Positions 42,213 through 50,513 of a stretch of 64,000 bases of DNA are shown piece after piece; the stretch's first letter is position 1, and every line of letters begins with the position of its first letter. This DNA is from an alpha proteobacterium SCGC AAA288-E13 (GTDB lineage Bacteria > Pseudomonadota > Alphaproteobacteria > Pelagibacterales > Pelagibacteraceae). Under the pieces are notes generated by a model. That model saw nothing but the letters and a program-made list of their open reading frames with translations. It was not told the DNA's origin and ran no database searches. The position numbers and the translations under genes are program-made. The stretch covers positions 1 through 64,000 of the forward strand of contig AZHQ01000001.1 in assembly GCA_000504605.1 (NCBI GenBank). The letters run 5' to 3'.

Positions 42213-43327
42213 TGTTTTCAATCTTAAGACCTTTTTTATTTAATTTAGATCCGGAAACCGCACACGATTTAGCTATTAAATCCTTAAAATTCGATTTTAT
42301 TCCCAAAAAATTTTTTAAAGTTGAAAATGAAGAAATGTTAGAAACAACTTTCTTAAAAAGAAAAATTAAGAATCCCATAGGTCTAGCTGCAGGTTTTGAT
42401 AAAAGTGCAGAGGCTTATACGCCACTTTCGAAATTGGGTTTTGGTCTTATTGAAGTTGGAACAGTAACACCAAAAAAACAATTTGGTAATCCTAAGCCAA
42501 GAATTTTTAGACTTAAAGAAGATGAAGCTTTAATTAACAGACTTGGTTTTAACAATGATGGTTTGGAGACTGTAGTAGATAGACTTGATCGTCGAATTGA
42601 TACTTCGGTAATTCTCGGGGTAAATATTGGCCCTAATTACGATAGCAGTTCTTATGAATATGATTTTTTAAAATGTTTGTATAATATTATGAAATATTCC
42701 TTAGCAGATTATGTAACAATTAATATTTCTTCGCCTAATACTAAAAATTTAAGAGACTTTCATAATGAAGCAAAATTAGAATCTTTAATGGAGGATATAA
42801 ATAAATTAAAAAAAGATCCAATACCTACTACAGATATGTCAATTTTTTTAAAAAAAAAAATAGATTTTCCAGAAAAAGAAATTGTAGATATGCCAATTTT
42901 TCTTAAAGTTTCACCGGACATAGAAGACTCTTCGGTAGAAAAAATTTCAGAAATTATAATTAATCAAAATATAAGCGGTGTAATATTAACTAATACTTCA
43001 AACGTAAATCGATCATTATTAAAAAGTTCTAATAAACATCAAGTGGGGGGTTTGTCTGGAAAACCAATTAGGGATTTATCAACTGGATTGATAAAACAAT
43101 TTTATAAAAAATTAAAAGGCAAAGCTTATATAATAGGAGTAGGTGGTGTTGATTCTGGCAAAAGTGCTTTTGAGAAAATTGCTGCAGGAGCAAATACAGT
43201 ACAGCTCTACACCGGAATGATTTACAAAGGACCAGGAATTGTAAAAGAAATTAAAAAGGAATTAATTCAAATTCTAAAAACTGAGGGCATAAAGAATATA
43301 AAAGACGCTGTAGGTAAAGGGTTATAA
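42212..43327 (+). CDS. pyrD: Dihydroorotate dehydrogenase, class 2 (quinone-linked)
   Basis: PyrD oxidises dihydroorotate to orotate and passes electrons to ubiquinone at the membrane. The 371 residues start with the class 2 N-terminal helix region (LRPFLFNLDPETAHDLAI), then NPIGLAAGFDKSAEAY, GFGLIEVGTVTPKKQFGNPKPR, RLGFNNDG, the catalytic serine in NISSPNTKNLRDF and the FMN site GVGGVDSGKSAFEKI with GANTVQLYTG. It abuts the facing ccdA stop with no spacer. Confidence 0.95.
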   Translation: MFSILRPFLFNLDPETAHDLAIKSLKFDFIPKKFFKVENEEMLETTFLKRKIKNPIGLAAGFDKSAEAYTPLSKLGFGLIEVGTVTPKKQFGNPKPRIFRLKEDEALINRLGFNNDGLETVVDRLDRRIDTSVILGVNIGPNYDSSSYEYDFLKCLYNIMKYSLADYVTINISSPNTKNLRDFHNEAKLESLMEDINKLKKDPIPTTDMSIFLKKKIDFPEKEIVDMPIFLKVSPDIEDSSVEKISEIIINQNISGVILTNTSNVNRSLLKSSNKHQVGGLSGKPIRDLSTGLIKQFYKKLKGKAYIIGVGGVDSGKSAFEKIAAGANTVQLYTGMIYKGPGIVKEIKKELIQILKTEGIKNIKDAVGKGL

Positions 43328-44044
43328 TTAGCCAATATTTCCCAAAGAAGGAAAGTATTTTAATATAAAAAATCCTAAAATCTGTAATTGACCGGTTAAA
43401 ATTGCTATTCCAGTCAATAATAAAATAATCCCACCAGCCCTTGTAATGGTTGATATATACTTTCGAAAATTTTTAGAAAAAAATAACAATTTATCAATTA
43501 AAATTCCAGAAACAATAAAGGGTAATGCCAAACCTAATGAGTAAAATGAAAGTAAGAGTGTACCTTTACTAATATTTTCTTCTATTGCAGCTAAAGCTAA
43601 AATTGATCCAAGAATGGGACCTATGCAAGGAGTCCAACCAAATCCAAAAGCTGCACCAACAATAATTGGAAAAATTAAATTATCATTATAATTTTTGGTA
43701 AAAAATCTCGTTTCTGAATTTAATATTTTTAAATTAATCAATCCAATGAATTGTAAAGAAAATAATATTATGATTATACCTGCGGCAATTCTTAGTTGGC
43801 TTGAGTAACTAATTAATAATTTTCCAATAAAGGAAGCTGTAATTCCAAAAAAAATAAAGACAATTGAAAATCCCACTGAAAAAAAAATTGTTTTTAATAA
43901 AACTGATTTTTTATCTTTAATAACTTTATCGAGAGTTTGACCAGAAATATATGAAATATAACCTGGTATCAAAGGTAGAACACAAGGAGATAAAAAACTT
44001 ACAAATCCTCCAGAGAAGGCTATTAATAAATTTAAAATCACCAA
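43328..44044 (-). CDS. ccdA: Thiol:disulfide transmembrane carrier CcdA
   Basis: CcdA carries reducing equivalents from cytoplasmic thioredoxin across the membrane, usually for cytochrome c maturation. The 238 residues have six hydrophobic spans and the two conserved cysteines in SPCVLPLIPGY (Cys21) and GWTPCIGPIL (Cys140). It overlaps the end of the TauE-family gene by 7 bases. The periplasmic partner is not in this window. Confidence 0.93.
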   Translation of the reverse strand: MVILNLLIAFSGGFVSFLSPCVLPLIPGYISYISGQTLDKVIKDKKSVLLKTIFFSVGFSIVFIFFGITASFIGKLLISYSSQLRIAAGIIIILFSLQFIGLINLKILNSETRFFTKNYNDNLIFPIIVGAAFGFGWTPCIGPILGSILALAAIEENISKGTLLLSFYSLGLALPFIVSGILIDKLLFFSKNFRKYISTITRAGGIILLLTGIAILTGQLQILGFFILKYFPSLGNIG

Positions 44045-45129
44045 GCAGCTTTTTTTGGTAAACGTTGTTTCTTATAATTACTTGCAGATTTTCTAATGAT
44101 GGAAGCTAAAATTCCTAGACCAATAGCAAAAAAAATACAAAACAATCCATATGAAGCTGGAAAAGTATTTGATAGTTCTATTAATGATTCATAAATTTGA
44201 TTCATTTCAACTGGTTTTGAACTATTATTATTTAATATATTTTCATGAGTTCTAAAAAAAGTATTATAAGCAACTGCAATACCAACTGACAGAAAAAGAA
44301 CTGCCATTAAAGTTTTTAACTCTGAGGCTTCCAAATATTCACTAACTTTAATTCCTAGTTGGATTCCAATAATAGAACCTAATATTAATATAATTACTAA
44401 AATTAAATCAATAGATTGATAGTTAAAAGCATGTAAAATTGTTACAAAAGCAGTAATAAATATTGTTACAAAAAGAGATGTACCAGGAACTAATTTTGTT
44501 GGCATTCCAATAATATAGATTAGCGCAGGTACTAGCAAAAATGCACCACCTACCCCCATAATTGATGCGATAAACCCTACTAGTAAACCTAATACAATAG
44601 GTGCTAATGCACTTTCGTAAAGTTTAGATTTATTAAATCTCATTCTAAATGGCAATCCATGTATCCAATAATGAGAATGTAATTTTTTTTTCAAAAAAAT
44701 CTTTCTTCTTGCCCTATCTATTGCAGCAATTCCCTCGATCAACATTAAGGTTCCAATTGTTGCCAAAACGTACATATAAGCTAGAGAGATAATTAAATTT
44801 ATTTTTCCAATTTCTTTAAAATAACTAAAAGTAAATATTCCTATAATTGTTCCAATTATCCCACCCAAAACTATCATAAAACCCATCTTGTAATCTAAAG
44901 TATTTTTAAACCAGTGTGTTAATGAACCTGATGTAGAGGAAGCCAAAATGTTATTAGCTTCATTCGCTACAGCGTAAGTAGGAGGGATTCCTAAAAAAAT
45001 TAGAAAAGGGGTCATTAAAAAACCGCCCCCAACACCAAAAAGTCCTGACAAAAAACCTACAACGAAACTTAATAATAATATTACAAATATATTTACTGAG
45101 ACCTCAGCTATTGGTAGATAGATTTCCAT
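44038..45129 (-). CDS. TauE/SafE-family membrane permease
   Basis: This is a 363-residue membrane protein with about 8-9 hydrophobic spans and the duplicated family motif: GLFGVGGGFLMTPFLIFLGIPP in the first half and ASIMGVGGAFLLVPALIYIIG in the second. TauE/SafE proteins export sulfite, sulfoacetate or other small organosulfur anions, or import related anions. The substrate here is unknown. The overlap with ccdA suggests co-expression and perhaps a sulfur or redox link. Confidence 0.88.
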   Translation of the reverse strand: MEIYLPIAEVSVNIFVILLLSFVVGFLSGLFGVGGGFLMTPFLIFLGIPPTYAVANEANNILASSTSGSLTHWFKNTLDYKMGFMIVLGGIIGTIIGIFTFSYFKEIGKINLIISLAYMYVLATIGTLMLIEGIAAIDRARRKIFLKKKLHSHYWIHGLPFRMRFNKSKLYESALAPIVLGLLVGFIASIMGVGGAFLLVPALIYIIGMPTKLVPGTSLFVTIFITAFVTILHAFNYQSIDLILVIILILGSIIGIQLGIKVSEYLEASELKTLMAVLFLSVGIAVAYNTFFRTHENILNNNSSKPVEMNQIYESLIELSNTFPASYGLFCIFFAIGLGILASIIRKSASNYKKQRLPKKAAW

Positions 45130-45191
45130 TACATTAATATTTTTTGATAATTAATCCTGTAATATATTTATGTCAATGTTAATTTATAAAC

Positions 45192-45220
45192 TTGACGTTG
45201 ATGAAGACAGCATCTATACC
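45192..45220 (+). promoter_or_regulatory. Promoter of rpmB
   Basis: TTGACG at 45192-45197 and TATACC at 45215-45220 (5/6 and 4/6) are spaced by 17 bases. A start near 45227 leaves about 15 leader bases before ATG 45242. The site lies inside an N-terminal extension that the frame would otherwise allow, so it also supports the shorter L28. Confidence 0.6.
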
Positions 45221-45241
45221 GTCATTCAAAAGAATAGGCTT

Positions 45242-45520
45242 ATGTCAAGAAAATGTGAATTAACAGGAAAATCTCCCCTAAAAGGTCATAAAGTGAGTCA
45301 TGCCAATAATAAAACTAAAAGAAAATTTTTGCCAAATTTAAAAAAAGTTACTTTTGTGAGCAACATATTAAAAAAAAATATTAAATTAAACGTGACAAAC
45401 TCAGCTTTGAGATCAGTAGATAAAAAAGGTGGTATAGATTCATTCTTAAAGAGTACAAAATTTATTAACCTTTCTCCAAAAGTAAAAAAAATAAAGAAAT
45501 TATTATTATCACTAAACTAA
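45242..45520 (+). CDS. rpmB: 50S ribosomal protein L28
   Basis: L28 is a small 50S protein. From ATG at 45242 the 92 residues begin [29 protein letters not shown] in parts, the exact L28 opening, and continue with [10 protein letters not shown] and the C-terminal [15 protein letters not shown]. The frame is open 24 codons upstream, but that peptide has no L28 homology and overlaps a promoter. A transporter gene follows after 12 bases. Confidence 0.96.
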   Translation: MSRKCELTGKSPLKGHKVSHANNKTKRKFLPNLKKVTFVSNILKKNIKLNVTNSALRSVDKKGGIDSFLKSTKFINLSPKVKKIKKLLLSLN

Positions 45521-45532
45521 TAAAGATCACAA

Positions 45533-46108
45533 ATGAACAGATTGTTCTTAACGTTATCTTTTTTTATGGGGACTGTAGTACTGGTCTCGAATTATTTAGT
45601 TCAATTTCCAATTAAGTATTATGGTTTGGATGAAATATTAACTTACGGAGCTTTTAGTTATCCAATAGCTTTTTTAATTACTGATTTAACAAACAGAAGC
45701 TATGGAAAACAAGCTGCAAGAAAAATTGTTTATTTTGGTTTCTTTTTAGGAATAATTCTAACATTTTATTTTTCCACAAACTTTTCTGATTTAATTTCAA
45801 TTAGAATTGCCATTGGTTCAGGAACAGCTTTTATTACAGCACAACTTATTGATGTTCAAATATTTGATAAACTTAGAAATAAAAAATGGTTTGTCGCCCC
45901 ATTAACTTCCTCTCTGTTTGGATCTGTAATTGATACATTTTTATTTTTTTCAATTTCTTTTTATGGAACAGGGATAAACTGGGTAAGTTTATCATTGGGT
46001 GATTTAGCAGTTAAAATTATTGTTACAATGGCAATGTTAATACCATTCAGGTTTTTAATGAATAGACTTATAGATTTTTCTTCTACTAAAAAAGTGAATC
46101 TAAGTTAA
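45533..46108 (+). CDS. YhhQ/VUT-family transporter (queuosine precursor type)
   Basis: This 191-residue protein has about 5-6 membrane spans and the VUT-family motifs: an N-terminal span, TYGAFSYPIAFLITDLTNRSYG, and later AQLIDVQIFDKLR and SSLFGSVIDTFLFFSISF. YhhQ imports preQ0/preQ1 for queuosine modification in E. coli, and that role is inferred. It shares a TTAA stop overlap with the facing ureohydrolase gene. Confidence 0.85.
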   Translation: MNRLFLTLSFFMGTVVLVSNYLVQFPIKYYGLDEILTYGAFSYPIAFLITDLTNRSYGKQAARKIVYFGFFLGIILTFYFSTNFSDLISIRIAIGSGTAFITAQLIDVQIFDKLRNKKWFVAPLTSSLFGSVIDTFLFFSISFYGTGINWVSLSLGDLAVKIIVTMAMLIPFRFLMNRLIDFSSTKKVNLS

Positions 46109-46983
46109 TTTCTAATAAATATATAAGCTAGAATTTTGTAAGCAAGTTTGGCAGTTAAAAAATTATAACTATCAAAGCCTTTGATGGGAGCAAGTTCATT
46201 AATATCTGCTCCAACAATTTTTGAATTTTTTGAAGCTATTTTAATTATTTTTATTGTTTCATTCCAAAACAATCCTCCTGGTTCAGGAGTTCCTGTGGCA
46301 GGCATAATACTTGAGTCAAATCCATCAACATCAAACGTTAAATATACTTTTTTATTCTTAATCAATTTTTTAAATAAATTTAAATTCCATTTATCCTTAT
46401 CTTTTGCCCAAAAAACTTTGATTCTTTTCTTATTTTTTTTTAAATAACTTATTTCTCCGGCTGAAATATTTCTAATTCCGAATGATATTATGCTTACATT
46501 TTTATAATCTAGGCATCTTCTTATTGCCGAAGCATGTGAATATTTATTGCCATTATAGCTTTCTCTCAAATCTGCGTGTGCATCAAAATGCAATAAGCAA
46601 AGATTTTTATATTTTTTAACAAAAGGCATAATACATCCTGGCGTAATAGAGTGTTCTCCTCCTAATACCAAAGGAAAAAGTTTTTGGGTGACCAAACTAT
46701 CATTTATTTTTGCTATTTGTTTTAAAGCTTCTTTCATATTTTTTTTTATAGTAAATGGTTTAAGAGTTTTAATTCCTATTTTTTTGTAAGGTTCACAATT
46801 TAAATCTTCATCAAATAATTCTACCTGATGAGAAGCTTTTATGATTTCTTTTGGTCCATTTTTGGTTCCTGAACCATAACTTACAGTTTTTTCTAAACCA
46901 AAAGGTACGACCACAGCTTTTTCTTTTTTATTGAACTTATTTTCAGTTCCTAAAAAACCTTTTCTATTTGATAAATATTCCAA
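46105..46983 (-). CDS. speB: Agmatinase/ureohydrolase family protein
   Basis: This ureohydrolase has 292 residues and all manganese ligands: GGEHSIT, HFDAHADLRE and TFDVDGFDSS, followed by TGTPEPGG, as in SpeB. Agmatinase would give putrescine and urea from agmatine. Because the operon also has a PLP decarboxylase of the ornithine type, an arginase or other guanidine-hydrolase role is also possible. It lies 3 bases after the DHS-like gene, so all three genes form one operon. Confidence 0.88.
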   Translation of the reverse strand: MEYLSNRKGFLGTENKFNKKEKAVVVPFGLEKTVSYGSGTKNGPKEIIKASHQVELFDEDLNCEPYKKIGIKTLKPFTIKKNMKEALKQIAKINDSLVTQKLFPLVLGGEHSITPGCIMPFVKKYKNLCLLHFDAHADLRESYNGNKYSHASAIRRCLDYKNVSIISFGIRNISAGEISYLKKNKKRIKVFWAKDKDKWNLNLFKKLIKNKKVYLTFDVDGFDSSIMPATGTPEPGGLFWNETIKIIKIASKNSKIVGADINELAPIKGFDSYNFLTAKLAYKILAYIFIRN

Positions 46984-46986
46984 TTT

Positions 46987-48030
46987 TTATCCGAATATCT
47001 TTGAGAAATTTTTTCTATGTCTTTGTTTCCAATATTCTCGATGATAAGCATCACTTGCTATTAACGGAAGAACACTGGTGGCTTCCGCAAAAACCATCTG
47101 TTCTTTAGAGGTGTTAACTTTACCCCACGAGCTTGCTTCTTTTAAAGTTGAACTACTACAGGCACCATCTCTACTATCCGCTACAGTTATTTGTATGGCA
47201 TATTTATGCATGTCTACTTTTTTACCTAATAGCTCAGCACATATTACTGTATCTTGAATAAAATTTTTAGGTACTCCTCCACCTATAATTAATAAACCTG
47301 AAGCATTAGACTTAATTTTAATTTCGGTTAATTCTCTAAATTCTCTTACAGAATCTATAGTTATATGATGTTTTGGATTTTTTTCTTGATGCATTACTAA
47401 ACCAAATCCCGCACTTGAGTCTGTAAATGCTGGACAAAAAATTGGAACATTATTGTTATATGCAGTCTCTATTAGAGAATTTTTTTTTTTAGAATTTTTC
47501 TTTAAATATTTACCAATTTCTTTGATAAATTCCCTGGAAGTATAAGCTTTTGGTTTTAAGCTATCAGCAATCGCACAAATTGTCTTATCACAAATTTGAA
47601 GCTGTTCTTCATCAATATAAGTATCGTATATTCTATCAATATAATTATCTCTAAGTTGTGAATCATCTTGAAATTGCGAACCTTGGTAGTGCTTAAATCC
47701 TAATGCTTCAAAAAGATCCATATCGATTATAGAAGCTCCAGTTGCAACGATAGCATCAACCATATTGTATTTAACTAAATCTGAATAAATTTGCATACAT
47801 CCTGCGGCAGATGTTGAACCAGCAAGTGTTAAAAAAATTGAACAATCTTTATCTTTAAGCATCTCACCAAATATTCCAGCAGCGTTCGCAGTGTCTCTTG
47901 AAGCAAAAGACATTTTGCTCATCGAGTCTATAATCTTTCTGGAATCAAAAGATGTAATGTCTATATGTTCAACAGGTTTATCTAAGAAGCTTTTTTTATT
48001 ATGACCAATCTTTGATTTTGGACTGACCAT
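46987..48030 (-). CDS. Deoxyhypusine-synthase-like protein (possible homospermidine synthase)
   Basis: The 347 residues match the deoxyhypusine synthase fold: NVPIFCPAFTDSSAG, GLLIIGGGVPKNFI, and the lysine that carries the aminobutyl intermediate, in KEASSWGKV (Lys304, corresponding to the catalytic lysine of the eukaryotic enzyme). Bacteria lack eIF5A, so hypusine formation is not expected. The neighbours are an ornithine-type decarboxylase and a ureohydrolase, so a spermidine-, putrescine- or homospermidine-forming role is the best inference. It overlaps the decarboxylase stop (TAATG). Confidence 0.88.
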   Translation of the reverse strand: MVSPKSKIGHNKKSFLDKPVEHIDITSFDSRKIIDSMSKMSFASRDTANAAGIFGEMLKDKDCSIFLTLAGSTSAAGCMQIYSDLVKYNMVDAIVATGASIIDMDLFEALGFKHYQGSQFQDDSQLRDNYIDRIYDTYIDEEQLQICDKTICAIADSLKPKAYTSREFIKEIGKYLKKNSKKKNSLIETAYNNNVPIFCPAFTDSSAGFGLVMHQEKNPKHHITIDSVREFRELTEIKIKSNASGLLIIGGGVPKNFIQDTVICAELLGKKVDMHKYAIQITVADSRDGACSSSTLKEASSWGKVNTSKEQMVFAEATSVLPLIASDAYHREYWKQRHRKNFSKIFG

Positions 48031-49208
48031 TAGGCAACAAGATATTTTTTGGCATCTTCTTTTTCATACATTGACATTATTGCTTTGTCTTGCACTTCAA
48101 ATATTTTATCAGAAAAAAATCCATTAAATTTTGTTCTAAATATAATGCCATAAGCTCCAAGCTGTCCTAATTCTATATAATCACCCTCTTTAATATTATT
48201 TGGCAATATAAAAGGGCCCTTCATGTAATCCATACTATCACAAGTTGGACCATAAAAATTAAATGCTGTAAGTTTTTTTGAAATTATTCTTCCATTTGGA
48301 ATCATTCTATTCGGAAACACAATATTTGGGTACCCAGCATCAAATAAACTTCCATATGTTCCATCATTAATATAAAGTTTTTGTTTCTTCCTTAAAATTA
48401 CTCTAACAATTGTGGATCCACTTTCTGCAACTAAAGCTCTTCCAGGCTCACACATTAACATAGGTTGTTTTTTTAATTTTAGATTTGTTAAAGCCTTTTT
48501 TATTTCAAATATATAATTGTCCAATGATTGAGGTTTTAAATCTGGATAAATAGTTGGAAAACCTCCTCCAACATCTATAAAATCTGGAATTATTTCTGTT
48601 TTCTTAATAATGTTTCCTATTTCTCCAATTCCTTTTGTATAAGATATTGGATGCATACATTGAGATCCTACGTGAAAACTTAATCCTACTTTTGCAGAAT
48701 GAGCCTTTGTTAGTCTTAAAAGACCTAAGGCTTCAGAGCTAAGTATTCCAAATTTTTTCGATAAATCAATCTCAGCATGTTCATTTGAAATAGAAATTCT
48801 AACAAATAAATTTAAGTCTTGAGCATTGTCTGTGGCTTCAATTATTTTTAATAGTTCATCTTTAGTATCTAAAGCGAAACTTTTAATATTGTAGTTAAAG
48901 TATGCTTCTCTAATGTGCTCTTGGCTTTTAGTAGTATTCATATAAAAGCATTCTGCATTCGGAGCAATTTTTTTTATTATTTTAATTTCTTCTATAGAGG
49001 CAATATCAAATTTATTAATTCCACTATCTTTTATTTCCTTTATGACTCTTTCATGTGGATTAGTTTTAACTGCGTACAGTATTTTCCCAGGAAAATTTTT
49101 ATTAAACCAATTACAAGCTGTCCTGATAGAATCCTGTCTTATGCAGTAAATTGGATCAACTGGTTTTAATTCATTAACTATTTCGTCAACGCTTTTAAAC
49201 TTCTGCAT
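48030..49208 (-). CDS. PLP-dependent ornithine/diamine decarboxylase (alanine-racemase fold)
   Basis: This is a fold-III basic amino acid decarboxylase of 392 residues. The PLP lysine lies in ILYAVKTNPHE (Lys48); HVGSQC, FIDVGGGFPTIYP, MCEPGRALVAESG and the active-site cysteine motif GPTCDSMDYM follow, as in eukaryotic-type ornithine decarboxylase. Putrescine from ornithine is the likely product, with lysine decarboxylation possible. It is the first gene of the polyamine operon; AGGGAG lies 8 bases or so before ATG 49208. Confidence 0.9.
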   Translation of the reverse strand: MQKFKSVDEIVNELKPVDPIYCIRQDSIRTACNWFNKNFPGKILYAVKTNPHERVIKEIKDSGINKFDIASIEEIKIIKKIAPNAECFYMNTTKSQEHIREAYFNYNIKSFALDTKDELLKIIEATDNAQDLNLFVRISISNEHAEIDLSKKFGILSSEALGLLRLTKAHSAKVGLSFHVGSQCMHPISYTKGIGEIGNIIKKTEIIPDFIDVGGGFPTIYPDLKPQSLDNYIFEIKKALTNLKLKKQPMLMCEPGRALVAESGSTIVRVILRKKQKLYINDGTYGSLFDAGYPNIVFPNRMIPNGRIISKKLTAFNFYGPTCDSMDYMKGPFILPNNIKEGDYIELGQLGAYGIIFRTKFNGFFSDKIFEVQDKAIMSMYEKEDAKKYLVA

Positions 49209-49326
49209 CCCACATACTCCCTAAAAAAAGTTACACTAAAGTATCTTAAAAAAATTTTTTCAAAATTTTTCTCTTTTTTTTTCAATTAATGTAATAGTCA
49301 CTTAATGTAAAGAAAAAATTGCAGTC

Positions 49327-49354
49327 TTGAATTGGGAATAAAGATTTATATATA
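49327..49354 (+). promoter_or_regulatory. Possible promoter of the RegA-type gene
   Basis: TTGAAT (49327-49332) and TATATA (49349-49354) are separated by 16 bases, each matching at four positions. A transcript would start about 20 bases before ATG 49381. The rest of the 172-base divergent spacer 49209-49380 is T- or A-rich with no clear second promoter for the decarboxylase gene. Confidence 0.35.
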
Positions 49355-49380
49355 TGAACTAAAGTAATATTATTTACCAA

Positions 49381-49938
49381 ATGACTGATATGACTAAAAA
49401 AATAAGTGATTTTCAGGATAAATCTCTACTTATCGTAGATGATGATAACCCTTTTAGAGATAGATTGGCCCGTTCAATGGAAAAAAAAGGATTTAAAGTT
49501 ACACAAGCCGAAAGTGTAAAATCTGGTGTTCAGAAAGCTAAAGAAAATAAACCTGCTTTTGCAGTGATTGATTTAAGGCTGGGAGATGGTAACGGACTAG
49601 AGGTTGTAAAAGAAATTCAGCAATCAAAAAAGGAAAGTAGAATCATTATGCTCACAGGTTATGGAAATATTCCGACAACAGTAGCTGCCATTAAAGCTGG
49701 AGCAATCGACTATCTTGCTAAGCCAGCAGATGTTGATGATATAGAAACAGCTCTATTGGCTGATCCGAGTAAAAAAGCTTATCCACCAGAAGACCCAATG
49801 TCCGCTGACCGAGTCAAATGGGAACATATTCACAGGGTATTTGAGTTATGTAATAGAAATGTTTCAGAAACAGCTAGACGTCTAAAAATGCATCGCAGGA
49901 CTCTTCAAAGAATATTATCCAAGAGATCTCCTAGATAA
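49381..49938 (+). CDS. regA: RegA/PrrA/ActR-type response regulator
   Basis: This is the redox-responsive global regulator that controls respiration and carbon metabolism in alphaproteobacteria. The 185 residues comprise a receiver domain (LLIVDDDNPFRDRL, phosphorylated Asp64 in VIDLRLGDG, LTGYGNIPTTVAAIKAGAIDYLAKP), a proline linker (AYPPEDPMSADRVKWEHI) and a Fis-type helix-turn-helix end (NVSETARRLKMHRRTLQRIL), all characteristic of RegA. The partner kinase regB is not next to it. It overlaps the facing bioY end by 8 bases. Confidence 0.95.
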   Translation: MTDMTKKISDFQDKSLLIVDDDNPFRDRLARSMEKKGFKVTQAESVKSGVQKAKENKPAFAVIDLRLGDGNGLEVVKEIQQSKKESRIIMLTGYGNIPTTVAAIKAGAIDYLAKPADVDDIETALLADPSKKAYPPEDPMSADRVKWEHIHRVFELCNRNVSETARRLKMHRRTLQRILSKRSPR

Positions 49939-50482
49939 TTTTTTTTAATTTCTTTATATAAGGAGATAACATTACAAGAAGTAGTAATTTAAATAATTCT
50001 GCTAGCAAAAAAGGTTGGACTCCAAATTTAAAAATTGGTTTATCCCAACCAATTAAATAACCTAGCCAGAGTAAACCAAATATATAAATAAAACTTACCG
50101 CAAATAATAGTTTAATAAAAATATATATAAAATTTTTTTCATATTTAAAATAACCTGCTAAAGAAACTGCTATCAAAAATCCAATAAGATAACCCATTGT
50201 TGGACCGGTAAAATATATAAGACCAACTCCTTTTTCTGGTGAATTTGCAAATACTGGTAAACCAACAATTCCTTCAAACAAATATAAACTCACTGTGAGT
50301 AGACCAATTTTATAACCAAATGCTATACCAAGAAATAATACAACAAAAGTTTGCATTGTCATTGGTACCGGGTAAAAAGGAATTTTAACTTTTGCAGAAA
50401 TTGTTAAAAGCAAAGTTCCTAATATTGCTATTGAGACGATTTTAACAAGTTTACCTATTTGATATTTATTTACTGCTTCCAT
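49931..50482 (-). CDS. bioY: Biotin transporter substrate-binding subunit BioY
   Basis: BioY is the biotin-specific S component of energy-coupling factor transporters. The 183 residues have about six hydrophobic spans and family motifs: KVKIPFYPVPMTMQTFVVLFLG in parts, GLPVFANSPEKGVGLIYFTGPTMGYLIGF, and WLGYLIGWDKPIFKFGVQPFLLAE. No EcfA/EcfT genes lie nearby; BioY can act alone in some bacteria. It implies dependence on, or use of, external biotin. Confidence 0.93.
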   Translation of the reverse strand: MEAVNKYQIGKLVKIVSIAILGTLLLTISAKVKIPFYPVPMTMQTFVVLFLGIAFGYKIGLLTVSLYLFEGIVGLPVFANSPEKGVGLIYFTGPTMGYLIGFLIAVSLAGYFKYEKNFIYIFIKLLFAVSFIYIFGLLWLGYLIGWDKPIFKFGVQPFLLAELFKLLLLVMLSPYIKKLKKII

Positions 50483-50513
50483 ATTTAATTATTACAACCA
50501 TTTTCTAAGAAAT

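Noticed and set aside
45170..45241. N-terminal extension of L28 by 24 codons
   Set aside because: L28 begins [12 protein letters not shown]; the extension overlaps a promoter with 17-base spacing and has no homology.
46987..48030. True deoxyhypusine synthase modifying eIF5A
   Set aside because: eIF5A is archaeal and eukaryotic; a bacterial genome with ornithine decarboxylase and ureohydrolase neighbours points to a small-molecule polyamine reaction.
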